From: Lunularia cruciata
Lineage: Eukaryota > Streptophyta > Marchantiopsida > Lunulariales > Lunulariaceae
Assembly (NCBI GenBank): GCA_948567375.1
Contig: OX419759.1
Location: 53,545,493-53,609,492, forward strand
Reading direction: 5' to 3'
DNA length: 64,000 bases
Both the position numbers and the translations under genes were made by a program. Positions 21,240-32,627 of the stretch are shown here, piece after piece (position 1 is the stretch's first letter; each line of letters starts with the position of its first letter). The notes under the pieces are model-generated. The model did no database searches and was not told where the DNA came from. It worked only from the letters and a program-made list of their open reading frames with translations.

Positions 21240-22260
21240 GAGAGCCAAAAGCCTCATCAAGCAATGGTTGATTAGATAGTTCAAGAGTTTGTAAATGTGT
21301 TTCTGGATGATCTACCAAAGGGATTACCGTCTGAACATGGTATGTCCTTCAAGATTGAGTTATTGTTAGGGAGTGCTCTAGTGAGTACTCCCTAACAATA
21401 TTGGCTCTTAGCAAAGGAGATGGAGGAATAGCAAATAACACCTATGGAGTTGTTGGAGAATAATTTCATATGATATAGTACCTCTCCTTGGGGAGCATTG
21501 GTACTATTCATTTTGAAGAAGGATGGAGGACTTTGTTTTTGTATTGATTACCGTGTGCTCAATAAGCAAACAATGAAGAATGCATATCCCTTTCCTTGGA
21601 TCAATGACTTGCTTGATCAATTGAGTGGAGCATGATACTTCTCCAAGTTGGATCTTTGTAACAGCTATTGGCAAACCCCCATTGAGTTTTATATTTTTTC
21701 TTTCTTTTCTTAACATTAACATATTCAATTTTTTGCATATTTTTTGTATATCTAGATATTTAGGTTTTCTATACATTAGTAAATCAAATAACCTTAATTT
21801 TTAGAATATGTGCAAAAGATTACCTTTTGCACAAGGTATGGGCATTTTGAGTGGAGAGCTCTACCTTTTGGGCTCACTAATGCTCCAGCAGTCTTCATGG
21901 ATCAGATGCATTAGGTGTTGGATTAACTATTGGATCGGTACATAGTGGTGTTCTTGAATGATATCTTAATCTATAGTAAGACAGAGATAGAACATTTGAA
22001 TCACGTGCAAGAAGTCCTAAGATGACTATGACAATGGAAATTTTATTGCAAGAAGTCAAAGTGTTTGGGAACCTTCTTGGGTCACAAGATCTCATTGGAG
22101 AGGATCAAGATAGAAGAGTAGAAGATCAAGGCCATTACTGATTGGCCTACTCCAAATATGCTACAGAAGTACGGGCATTTAATGGACTGGCCAATTTTTA
22201 TCGGCGGTTTATCCACTATTATGCTCATGTGGCTACACCATTGATTGACCTCTTGGGGAA
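21240..22260 (+). pseudogene. Reverse transcriptase of the older chromovirus
   Basis: The pre-RT segment (FVNVFLDDLPKGLPSE) leads to RT fingers with [16 protein letters not shown] and [19 protein letters not shown]. About 130 bp of AT-rich non-matching sequence (about 21680-21810) interrupts the palm. RT resumes at 21830, with the catalytic region reading YIVVFLNDILIYSKTE (FLND, so one Asp of the DD pair is Asn). The thumb follows to about 22260. A 14-bp perfect inverted repeat with a 12-nt loop is at 21361-21400. Confidence 0.75.
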
Positions 22261-22740
22261 GAACTTGAGCTTTTAGTGGACTACTAAGCACAAAGAAGCA
22301 TTCCAAAAGTTGAAACATATGGTGTCTTCAAGACCCATTCTTCAACCTTATGATCCTCAGTTACCTTGTGTGGTTGATTTTGAAACTTCTAACTTTGCAT
22401 TTGGGGTTGATTTTGAAACTTCTAACTTTGCATTTGGAGCCGTGTTGCAACAAGAATTCCCAGATGGACTACATCCCATTGCCTTTGTGTCTCCCCAACT
22501 ATATACAATTGAAAGAAATTACTTTTCTTGAGATCGAGAACAACTTGCAATGGTATATGCCATTATTGTTCTTGGGGAAACAAGTGATCATGCAAACTGA
22601 TCACAAATGATTATTGTAAATCTTATACTTGGAACACATGAAGAGTCGACATCATCAATGGGAGGAGGAACTCCAATTTTTTGACATCAAATGCAGTACA
22701 AACTATGTCAATTCCATGTCATCTTAATGCCTTATCACAA
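22261..22740 (+). pseudogene. RNase H of the older chromovirus
   Basis: RNase H is seen as GAVLQQEFPDGLHPIAFVS and downstream fragments (VIMQTDHK near 22590). It contains an in-frame duplication of 33 bp (22373-22405 and 22406-22438) that doubles the peptide VDFETSNFAFG, which holds the first catalytic Asp. Several frameshifts follow. Confidence 0.7.
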
Positions 22741-22849
22741 TGACCTGATTTGCAGTTTTTTCTTCTCATCACGGCGGCAATACGACAGTGTCAATTGACT
22801 CCAAGGTCCAAAATGAGTTTCAATCAGCTCTACAACAAGATCCCTTCTT

Positions 22850-23712
22850 CTAGATGGTACATGGTCATCTTATATCATGCAACAAAGAGTACAACACCTT
22901 CTCCTCTAAGGAATGCCTTCTATTCCATGAGGACCAGATCTTTGTTCCAGCCAAAGGTGATCTCCAACGTGTGTGCCTTCAAGAAGCCCATGATTTACCA
23001 ATTTTTAGTCACATGGGTGTGGACAAGACCTTGGGTACCCTCCAACACCAATGGTGATGGCCCGACATGGCACAAGATATTTGGGATTTTGTTTGATTGT
23101 GTAAGAGTTGCCAACTCAATAAGGCCAATAACTAGAAACCAAGTTGACCCCTTCAACCAGTCCCCATTCCATCTACTCATTGGGAATATGTGAGCTTAGA
23201 TCTCATCACCTCCTTGCCCAAGACAAAGCAAGGTCATACAGCAATTATGGTGTTCGTGGATAAGCTTAGTAAGCAAATCCATTGTGCACCAATGGTTGTT
23301 TGTGGATGCTCCAACCTTGGTGCAAATCAACTTCAACAATGTATTCAAGCATCATGGGATGCCACGTGAAGTCATCTTTGATTGTGTTCCTTGCTTCATT
23401 GGAAAGTTTTGGCAAGCACTCTTCTAGATACTTGGCACCAGGCTTGCTTTGTCCACGGCCTATCATCCTCAAATTGATGGAAAAACTGAATGTGCAACTT
23501 GCACCTTGGAAGATATATTTTCATGCCTTTGTCAACATTCACCATACCAATTAGGATGAATATCTTATAGTTGCGGAGTTTACCTACAATAATTTTAAAT
23601 AGGCAAGCACCGAATTCTCTCCTTTCTTTCTCAATTTTGGCCAAGACCCACTTGTTCTAGATTCCATTCTTTCTCCTCCTCCTCCATCTCATGTCCCTCA
23701 TACTTCCACCTC
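22850..23712 (+). pseudogene. Integrase of the older chromovirus
   Basis: The HHCC finger is partly visible (EAHDLPIFSHMGVDKTLG, then CKSCQLNKAN). The core starts with SLDLITSLPKTKQG, where the first Asp is kept, and continues with VFVDKLSKQIH. Beyond that, frameshifts obscure the second Asp and the Glu (AYHPQIDGKTE can still be read near 23460). The sequence breaks at the solo LTR at 23718. Confidence 0.7.
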
Positions 23713-23717
23713 CTTGA

Positions 23718-24397
23718 TATAATACCAAGAGCTAGCCATATGCTCTAGATGTGAAACTTGGTTAGGTAACATCTAGAATGATGTTATATATGATATTCAA
23801 TATAGATCAGATAGAAGTATCACCAAAAGAGTACTTCTACTAATAGAGTAGAAACTAAAATAGACTTGAGAACTTTAGAACCAATAGTTAGACATATGAT
23901 TTAAAGGTGAGAATTGGTTTGGTAACATCTGGAAGGATGTTACACATGATGGACTAAATAGATCAAAAAGAGGTATCACCAAAACGGGACTTCTACTAAT
24001 AGAGTAAGAACCAAAATATGCCTGAAATCTTTGAAGGCAATTTCGGAGGCCTAAACGGATGAATTAGGCCTCAAAAATGTGCAGATTCCTCTCTCCCCTT
24101 CCCCAACCCTCCTTCCCCTTGGTTTGTCTCATCAAGTTTTTTCTAATGGTACCTTACGTGATTCCGAGACTCCTACAAGAAGATTCCCTAAAAGATTCCC
24201 TCTTATCAAAGCTTGTTTGACCAACTAGATAAGACCTAGACCGAAATGTCACCCATCCCAGTAAGTAATCCAAAGGTGGAGCTTCCTTGGAAGAGATCCT
24301 CTTTTTCTATATAATAAAGAGAAGGTGCTCTTTTGGGGCACCGAATGTTGAGTGTGCAATTTGTGTTTCTCTCTTCTCTTGTCCTCAGAGTATTACA
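23718..24397 (+). repeat. Solo LTR, family A, in integrase of the older chromovirus
   Basis: This 680-bp block is the reverse complement of the LTRs at 8022 and 13889, with termini TATAATACC (TG decayed to TA) and AGTATTACA. It is flanked by a perfect 5-bp target duplication CTTGA (23713-23717 and 24398-24402). The absence of internal sequence points to LTR-LTR recombination. Confidence 0.92.
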
Positions 24398-24402
24398 CTT
24401 GA

Positions 24403-24960
24403 CCACCATCTCCCAATCCCTCCAACAAGCCAAATTGCATCTCCTTGTTGCTTAGAATCGGTAGAAACAATATGTGGATCACTATCATCGTGATCTCAGC
24501 TTTCAAGTTTGTGAAAAGGTCATGCTCTCATCCAATAACCTCCTCTCCCACTTAATACCCAAGTTTGTAAACTTACCCCTAATTGGATAGGACCCTTTGA
24601 TGTTACCCAAATTGTCTCTACTATTGCTTATTGACTTGCATTACCTTGTCATATGTGCATCCATCCTATCTTTCATGTTTCCAAGTTGAAACCCTTTGTT
24701 CCTAACCCATCTTCTCTTTTGAATTCAACCTCCCCCTCCTCCTCTCTATCTCTATCAATGATCATGAGGAGTATGGAGTTGATCATATCCTTGCACGTCG
24801 CCACATTCAAGAAGGCCGTCGACAACATACGGAGTACAAGGTCCTTTGGAAAGGGTATCTCCTTCATAATGCCACATAGGAATCTCTTTCTCATCTCCAT
24901 AATACATGATTGGCCATCCAAGAGTTTGAAGTTTCACTGGCGATGAGGACGTCACCAACT
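24403..24960 (+). pseudogene. Integrase C-terminus and chromodomain of the older chromovirus
   Basis: After the solo LTR the integrase tail resumes (IHPIFHVSKLKPFVP at about 24659). A chromodomain is readable in another frame, with EYKVLWKGYLLHNAT followed by TAG where Trp (TGG) is expected in ATWE. This places the element in the chromoviruses. Confidence 0.75.
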
Positions 24961-25129
24961 AGAAGTGGGGGAATATGTAACAATGTGGAGTTTAGTGACG
25001 TAGTTAGTAGGGCTAATGAAGTAGCAAATAAGACAAATTAGCCTAGAATATACTAGAAGTATCTACAAAGCTTCTTGAGAAGCTTCCTAGCTAGCTTATC
25101 TTGCACCCCAAATAGATAGCTTCTAGAAG

Positions 25130-25147
25130 GAAGCTTCTAGAAGCTTC
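25130..25147 (+). promoter_or_regulatory. Heat-shock element, four contiguous units
   Basis: GAAGCTTCTAGAAGCTTC has the exact alternating pattern GAA-nn-TTC-nn-GAA-nn-TTC that heat-shock factor trimers bind. It lies about 130 bp upstream of the TATA box. Further GAA/TTC pairs flank it at 25121-25128 and around 25065-25086. The family-B LTR at 43768-44179 keeps three perfect units at 44022-44034. Confidence 0.7.
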
Positions 25148-25277
25148 CAACTAGCTTAACTTGCATGCCAAGTAAGCGGTTTCTAGAAAAAAGCTTCTTG
25201 AGAAACTTCCTAATTAACTTAGCTTGCACTCCAAGAAAGTAGCTCAATAAAGCTTTTCAAGAGCCTTGTATGATCTC

Positions 25278-25285
25278 TATAAATA
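25278..25285 (+). promoter_or_regulatory. TATA box in family-B LTR
   Basis: TATAAATA, about 100 bp before the LTR end, is conserved at 43872-43879 in the other family-B LTR. Position and sequence fit a core promoter. Confidence 0.65.
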
Positions 25286-25388
25286 CAAGAGCCAAAGCTT
25301 ATGCTAGGCATTCAGGTTTTCACACATTCAAGTGTCCCAATGTGATCTTCCATTCTCCTATTTCTCTCCTTGGCCTTGGTCTTTTACA

Positions 25389-26539
25389 GATTAACCTCCA
25401 TCAACTTGAGTACCAATTAGGCGCAAACCTCCACCAAGTTCAACCAAACTTGGCCAATCTCCAACTCCGGATGACCTCAATCACCTTGATCTTCAAATCT
25501 GGACAACCTTTGCGAATCTTACATATCTTTGCTACAATTGGTTGAATTCAAAATCCATCACAAACTATCAAATTGACCGGATGGGGATCTCTAAATCAAA
25601 GAGGATGGGTTCTCAAATACATCTTCAATTTTACCCATTGTATTTAAATTGCACCACCATGATCTTCAATTTCATTCTCTTCTTCTCAAATTGAACACCC
25701 ATTGACTCAAATCGAATTCAATTCAATTTTGATAAATTTATGCAAAGATTTTGCACACTATCCACCCAACTATCAAATCAAGCAGCGCTTCTTTGGGCAA
25801 AGATTGAAGAGGCAAACTAAATATCATCAACTCACACTCCTCGAGTCCCCAATTCCCCCTTAAGTTCATTTCTCTAATGAACTCAATTCAACTCACACTA
25901 AACTAATCATTCAATTCCAAAATTTTACAACAATATGTATTGATTACGATATCAAATCACATTACTCGAGATAAAAATTTCCAAGTGATCCCGCATTAAC
26001 AAAAATAAAATCAACACCTAAAAAACAAGCTCTCAAGAATTATATTTTGAAGATATACCTTTGGACTCTACGTAGCATTTCAACCATGCCCCTAACAATA
26101 ATTTTGAAGATATACCCTTTGGACTCTATATAACATTTCAACCATGCCACTCACAATACAACTACAACTGACAATGCAAATGGTAGAAACTGTAGTGCTG
26201 ACCTACATGGTTAATAACAGTAACACCGAATCTAAATATCACAAAACAATTATTTATATAACTATGATAAAAAAAACTAATACTCCAATACACAAACTAA
26301 TTTCGCTGCTACAACAAGACCTCAATCATAAATCCTTCCATTTTTATTCTATCATCGATTTCCTCACTCTTCAAAACTTAAGCTCCATTCCCCGTTGAGC
26401 CGGTGGCGGACAGCTCAACATTATCTAAGTGCTTGAAGTGTTGATCCTAAATTTACAGTGATGAGTTTCGTTCAATCTTGAATTGGAAGTAATTATATTT
26501 CTTTCTTAATTTTGTTCACTTTTTAAATTTTCCTCACAC
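25389..26539. other. Unassigned, C/A-rich stretch
   Basis: No gene or element was recognised. The plus strand is rich in CAA/TCA and faintly resembles the minus strand of 780-1240 in composition and some short strings, so both may derive from one old repeat. A near-duplicate of about 45 bp (ATATACC...TTTGGACTCTA) occurs at 26052 and 26111. Confidence 0.3.
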
Positions 26540-26813
26540 TTCGAACTTAAGCCCCCCTCCCGTTCAGTCCAGACGTGGAAGACTCTGAACATTAAAACTT
26601 AATGTTCAGAGATGATTAGAAAGGTGGGTGATTCGTTCGAACTTAAGCTCCACTCCCGTTCACACTTGTAAAACTCAACATTAAAACTTAATGTTCAGAG
26701 ATGATTAGAAAGGTGGGTAATTCGTTCGAACTTAACCTCCACTCCCGTTAAGACGTGGAAAACTCAACATTAAAACTTAATGTTCAGAGCTGATTAGAAA
26801 GGTGGGTAATTCG
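26540..26813 (+). repeat. Three tandem repeats (96, 89, 89 bp), each with an internal hairpin
   Basis: Units 26540-26635, 26636-26724 and 26725-26813 begin TTCGAACTTAA and end GGTGGGTRATTCG. In unit 1 CTGAACATTAA and TTAATGTTCAG form a perfect 11-bp stem around AAC; units 2 and 3 keep it with one mismatch. A more diverged partial unit is visible at about 26363-26430. Confidence 0.85.
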
Positions 26814-29223
26814 GCGTATGTCCGGTAGAGTGCTCCGGGCGGTTCAAGTGCCTTCATTCAATCCAGCCACTTATCACCTGCAGGTCGTACTGCGCAATAG
26901 AACAGGCAGAATTTCAATAACGGTGTGTCCTATACCAGTCAAAAGTTTACCTTGCTTGAGTCTGATAAAGATTACAGGCTTTTATTGAATCAAGCCGATG
27001 GACTCGTGGGTTTGCCATGGGATTGCTTGTGATTCCCGGCAGACATCCGGATTGCAAATAGAAAACCCAGGTTTTGAACTGGACAAGCGCCAAGCCTGGG
27101 TTTATCAGCTCGGACGTCTAGTGATACTATGCAGGATTTGGAAGCCAAACAAAGTCTCCGCGATGCCGAAATGGACCATCAACTACGGCAGTCGACACCT
27201 AGTCCGACAATTCCTTAACCGGAGATTACTAGCACAGGTGTGCAGAAAAACTTGTACATTGAGCGCAGCAACATTTAGCTTTGACATAGAGACCCTGAGA
27301 AGACGATGTACACCACCATCCATCCTAGTCATCAACCACTACCGATAAGCGGCGGCTTCTATTTCCTCCAGATTTCTCTTGTAATTCCCAAACATTCAAG
27401 TTTCCGAACAAGTCAAGTCCAATGGGCATTTTGTTCTTTCTTCCGAAAGTAGACGGCTCAATTTTTCTTACATCGCCCTTCGTCTCTTCTAAAACAGAAT
27501 AGATTGTCATCTAATATTTTGCATTGGACATAAATAATTATCTCTATTAGATATCTTTCCTTGTGAAATTATGTGTTCGTTTACATCCACTAAATTCTTT
27601 TCATCTCTCTCGCACAATTATGACTTGTTTACGGTTGCAGCAATTCCTTACTTCGAAGTCACTTTTAACTTCTCCTAATTCAACAGGAATTGAAAATTCT
27701 GCCCTAACAGTAAGTCCAATCGCTCTTTTGCTGATTAAACTTTACAGGTGGTTAGCCATAACTCCAGTGATCATTCCAGAATTTTAAGGACTGAATCCCT
27801 TAATTGTAAATATTGTCGTGTGTGGTAGCGCATTGTGTATCATACGCCCAGAGATACCCGGACTGCAGACAAACTATGACAGGCAATGCAATTAGTCTTC
27901 CAAAAGATTCATCCAGGCAGTTTTGCAGCGGTGAACTAGGCAACAAAATTTCATGTAGTTCCTTGAGAGAAAATAGGATAAAAGTATTCTGATGTCACTG
28001 ACTTCTTCCGAAATTCAGTCATTGTGCACTATGTTGATTCTTCATTTTGAACTTTCCCTGGAACCCGAACTTAGTTTCCCCTTCGCTTCATTAGTATATC
28101 TCTTGTGCGTGGTCTTGAAATCATCTCCTACTTTCAAACAAAGATTTGACTAACTCTGCCTCCTCCACCATCCAGATGAACAACTGTAACAGTATATGGT
28201 TTCCTGAAATGATTATATGCATGTTTCCGAATGGGCTCTGTACGTTGTTTGATATTCTCGAGTAAGTCAAAAGTAAAAAGAAATAGTGACTCTAAAAACA
28301 TATTGGTGTGCTCCCTTGAATTTTTGAACTCCCTTTTCCGAGAACTTGAAACTGCTGGCCTACAAGTTTAGATTGTCCTTGCAACTTCTTTAAAATGATT
28401 GAAAGATTGCATATGAGCGGCAATGATCTAAGACATGTCAATGTCGGAAATGGTATACTTAAATTAGTCATAAAGTTCATGTCGCTCTCAATTAAAGTCA
28501 GTCATTTGTGTTCCCTGGTACTGTTGCACTTCAAGCCAGAGTGGAGTCCAAATCTATGTAAACCTCATTTTGCTGTCCCTCTTATGAGCTGTCCTGCCGG
28601 GATGTGCAAACTGTGCCTAACCTGTTCTCCACAGTCAGTATGTCGGGGAAAGGAAACAGAGTAGCGGCACGCGGGCCCACATGCTGTCGTGAAGTGAGGG
28701 AGTCACTCACTTAAAAGCCTGTGCCTGCAGCACCCCAAACGCACATCTTCATGAACATACTGTATGTTGCATGGAGATTTAGATTTAGATTTACTGTATG
28801 TTGCGTGGATTGGGGGAGGGAAAGCAGCAGCAGAAGCAACAGAATCCCCTACGCAAAGCGTGACCTGCGACTTCCGCATTAACAGACATAAAGGTTCTAT
28901 CTCTAGCATGATTTCATAAACAGTTATAGCAGTTTGCCGGTTGGCCGCATTAGAAAGACGAGAGAGGCTGAAGCTGAAGATGCAACTAAATCTCTGCACG
29001 AGTAGAAAACTTTGGATGTATCTGACAAGTCTTCCAGTTTTATTACGCCGTCAGTTATAAGGGAGCAGACTGGTATCTACTCTGCAGTGCAACTTTTCTG
29101 CTGTTTGCAGGACCTCCCTGTTTGGTTCTGGACTGCTGTGGAGAAATGCCTGGGAAACTTAATATGGGTTTTTTTCCTAATACCCACTTGGCTTCGGATA
29201 CAATTTAAACATGTAACGTTCAT
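26814..29223. other. Unassigned low-copy-looking region
   Basis: This stretch has no similarity to the retroelements elsewhere in the window and a more balanced composition. Frames up to 116 codons exist (for example 26998-27348 plus and 28999-28703 minus), but none shows a recognisable family signature. It may include host intergenic or intronic sequence. Confidence 0.3.
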
Positions 29224-29349
29224 GCTACTTCTGCTGAAGGAACAGAACAGCTCCGCTGTATTACTAAGTTTCTTGAGCGTAAGCCGGGCCAATTGGAACC
29301 AACTAGTCTTGCACCTGATGTAAGAATTAAGGTCAAGAACATTATGTGA
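29224..29349 (+). other. Possible terminal exon or exon fragment
   Basis: Forty-one codons from 29224 to a TGA at 29347-29349 read like protein, with even amino-acid use (EGTEQLRCITKFLERKPGQL, then LAPDVRIKVKNIM). A stop lies just upstream in the same frame, so if real it would be entered through a splice acceptor. The family was not identified. The T-rich, AT-rich DNA that follows would suit a 3' untranslated region. It could equally be chance. Confidence 0.25.
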
Positions 29350-31095
29350 AATTACGTTCAGATTCTAGTATAGTTCCCATATCTGCCTTTGTCCATTAGT
29401 GCTCTAGTAACTTATTATGATAGAAGTTATGACCATAATGGTTGATGATGATTTTGTATAGTATAATATCGATTAGTTTCTTTATTCATGTAGGTTTTTA
29501 AATTCTAGCTTTGTTAAATATGTCCCCAAGACACGAGCTATCGGGAGATCTTGAATGTTGTGACCTGGTAATTGGGTCCAACTTTCTAATCCTAAAGGTT
29601 TGGTATCATGATTTTTATTTTACTGGAAATTGATTTAATTTTTATGAAAATTACATTTTTTCGATTAATTTATATATATTAGAATTACTTTACATATAGA
29701 AGGTTTCCAATTTTTATTATATTTTTACAAAATTATTTTATTTTAAAGAAAATTAAAACTGTTTTCATCAATTAATCATCTAAATGTAAATTTAAATTTT
29801 AAAATTTAAAATAATTGATGTTATAAGTAAGTTATTTTTGAATTCTATATCATTTTTTGTAATTCTAATATTGAACAAATATCTCGCTTTAGAAATAATT
29901 TATACTACAAAATACTTGAAAGCAAGTAAATTTTTATTTTTTATAAAATCATAAGCTATAAAAATAGTTTTATTTTTATTTTATTTTTATTTTTAAAATA
30001 TAATTTTATTTTTATTGAATAAATATAAATATTTTTATATTTATTCCTCAAAAAAATAAGGAATTTTACAGAAAAAATTCTATGTTCCTTTGACCTTGGA
30101 AAAGAAGATACATTTAAATAAAATGTTATAAAATAATAGGTCAAAATCCAATGCAACCACATAATATCATTCTATAAAGATAATACTTCATCGGTACACT
30201 TGTTACATTTTGTAGTTCTTGTCATTTTGTGAGTCTCTTTAATCAAGAATAAAATAATTTCTAAGTTAACAATCATCGATCAAGTAAAAGCTACATTGAT
30301 GATTCCTACTTTTTAGTAATGTATTTCAATAATATTTAATATCAATTACTTGGAATTATTTGAAGATAAATTATAAAATATTTCAAATAATAAATGAAAA
30401 TAATAATATTTTCCTAAAATAAAGAAAAAGATCAAATAGGAGAACCAGATCGCTTGTCAAAATAATGGCGTGGTTTATTTCACAGCGCTCTCCTCTATGA
30501 CTAGAAACGCAAAAAGATACAAAGAGTTATGACAACAATAACATTTGGGGATAGTGATCGTAGAAAATAACTCGAAGGAGCTTTTTGAAATGGATCTACC
30601 ATAGACTCCAAGCTGACAGCAAGAAAAGGGAATGTGGGAAAAAGCGAGAACCGAGACCTGGTGATCACGATGTGGATGGAAAAGAACTACGCTAAAAACT
30701 TTTAATCGTGATCAAGGCTTTCACAAGCATAATCCTGCGAAAAACAAAGTTATCCCCTTTGTCCTATTACTTGCTTGATGCCTCATCGCCTGAACAATGA
30801 GACCCGATCCTCCTCCGCAATGCATTCTGATTCACATCGACAATAATAGTGGATGAAACTGTACATCTTGTGACCTTTCCATTCGTGATTGTGACCGCTT
30901 CAGTTGACACGTCACTTCCTGGTTCTTTCAGTTAGATAGCTCTTGTTTATGATTACACCCGTTAATATCTAATTTGCTTCCGATCTTAGCCTATGATTTT
31001 ATATTCATTTATCAGAAGGAAGCACCATTGAATGTCGAAGCTCCTCTGCTTCGGTCTTTACTTGTATGCACATATTCATGCATTTGCATGCGAGG
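29350..31095. other. AT-rich stretch, no gene seen
   Basis: From about 29550 to 30470 the DNA is strongly AT-rich, with runs such as TTTTATTTTTATTTTATTTT near 29968-30020. No coding or element signature is present. From 30470 to 31095 the composition is more balanced, but nothing is recognised. Confidence 0.5.
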
Positions 31096-31290
31096 TTATG
31101 GGTCCACGGGATTGACATTCAATCGCTATCAATTTGATTATTTGTTTGATAGAATCAGTTTTTTTATAGATAAATGAAATCCTTATTCAGAGATTATGGG
31201 GCCATAGCACTGACAGTCAATATTTATCAAGTTGATTATTTGTTTGATAGAATCAGTTGTTCGATAGATAAGATAATCCTTATTCAGAGA
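31096..31290 (+). repeat. Tandem duplication, 98 + 97 bp
   Basis: Units 31096-31193 and 31194-31290 share ATTTGTTTGATAGAATCAGT and CCTTATTCAGAGA, with scattered substitutions between. They lie just upstream of the copia gag and could belong to its leader. Confidence 0.75.
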
Positions 31291-31319
31291 CTAGTGATAA
31301 TTATTATCTCTGGAATAAA

Positions 31320-31560
31320 TGGAGTGAAAACCACCTTGAAATTAACGTATGTCAAGAATGACGTAGTAAAGCAGGGAGATGATACGGATGACAAAGAGCT
31401 CTCCAAATGGGAGAAAATGGATCAACTAGCTTTAGGACTTATCTAGATGTCAACTGAAGACGACCAGCTTCAACACATCAACAACTGTCGAACGTCATCA
31501 GATGCATGGGAAGCTATATATACCTCTAATCGGAGGTTTCTTGGCTACAAGGAGAGGTGA
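31320..31560 (+). pseudogene. gag: Copia gag fragment
   Basis: The sequence KWEKMDQLALGLI, a TAG, then DDQLQHINNCRTSSDAWEAI matches the N-terminal copia gag (UBN2-like) pattern W...A...I......l..i....ta.eaW. Only about 75 codons are recognisable before a stop at 31558-31560. Confidence 0.65.
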
Positions 31561-31729
31561 ATCAAACATGGGTCTGCTAATCTGCTACTATCATTTACAG
31601 AAATGGGCCATGCTCAAATTATGCACGTACCTACTTACTTATCGTACGTAAAATTGTAGTTTCTGATCGCACTATTTTCTTTTACGACAAGGCCTACTAT
31701 ATTCTTGATTCCTTCGATATATTATTGCA

Positions 31730-32627
31730 CAGGCAGATTCAGGCGGGAGATTGTATCATCTTCAACTAGATGATATTGAGATAGCATAGCTCTTCTTGGA
31801 AGAATAAAGTCAACAGCCTTACCTCTCATGGTTTGGCACGAGAGGCTTAGGCATTTGAATGTGGATAGTATCAAAAAATTGTCCACTAAAGCAGGGAGTG
31901 GAATCTTCTTGAGACTAGGCTCTATTGCTAAAACAGTTTGTGAATCTTGCCTCCAAGGGAAACAACATAGAGAACCATTCCCAATATCACCCACCACTTC
32001 CAGCCATCCTTTACAAATAGTACACTGTAATATATGTGGTCCAATCAACACTCCTTCAATTGGGAACTCATGGTATATCCTTACCTTCATTGACAATTAC
32101 ACTTGGAGAATTTGGGTGTATGGATTGGAGAACAAAATGGGTGAGATTTTTTTTTTCTTTGTGTTTCAAGAATTCAAGCTTCTCACTCAAAATCAATCAA
32201 GGAGGAGGATTAAGATTTTGAGGACAGTTAATGGAGTGGAACACATAAATAACCAGATGGATTCATTTTTATGTGCTAATGGTATCATACATCAAAGTGC
32301 AAGTCCCTACTCTCCACAATAAAATGGTGTTGCAGACAGAGCAAATTGTACACTTTTTGAAGGGGCCAGATCAATGCTTTATGGACTAAATGTTGATAAA
32401 ACACTATGGGCTGAAGTTGTGTGTACAATGGCCTACTAATGCAACAGATCTTCAAGTAGAGCACTCAATGGTAAAACACCAAAGGAACTATGAGCAAAGG
32501 AAAAGATAAACTTATCTCATTTAAGGGTTTTGGTGCAATAGCCTATGTACATATCCCATATGAGAGAAGAACAAAATTGGATCCAAAGTCTCTAAAATGT
32601 ATACATGTTTGCTATTATGAAGATAAT
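31730..32627 (+). pseudogene. Copia integrase
   Basis: The pre-integrase finger is intact (MVWHERLRHLNVDSIKKL, then CESCLQGKQHREPF). In the core all three catalytic positions are altered: VHCNICGP (Asp to Asn), LRTVNGVE (Asp to Val) and NGVADRANC (Glu to Asp). The frame continues through ALNGKTPKEL to the E1 insertion point. A single frame is open for 164 codons (31828-32322). Confidence 0.85.

Larger units (their letters stand above)
19602..25388 (+). mobile_element. Older decayed chromovirus, 5' LTR not found
   Basis: Gag, protease, RT, RNase H, integrase, chromodomain, polypurine tract and 3' LTR follow in order on the plus strand. No 5' LTR or primer site is recognisable upstream of gag, so the left boundary is approximate and the element is probably truncated there. 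All domains have stops or frameshifts. A family-A solo LTR is inserted at 23718-24397. Its LTR family also occurs at 43768-44179. Confidence 0.8.
24976..25388 (+). repeat. 3' LTR of the older chromovirus (family B)
   Basis: The LTR starts TGTAACAATG directly after a purine-rich tract (GAAGTGGGGGA at 24962-24972) and ends TTTTACA. Its 413 bp match the 412-bp LTR at 43768-44179 in reverse orientation along their whole length, including the ends. It holds heat-shock-like repeats and a TATA box. Confidence 0.88.

Noticed and set aside
29940-30060. Matrix-attachment region or replication origin
   Set aside because: AT-richness and homopolymer-like runs alone do not support a specific function.
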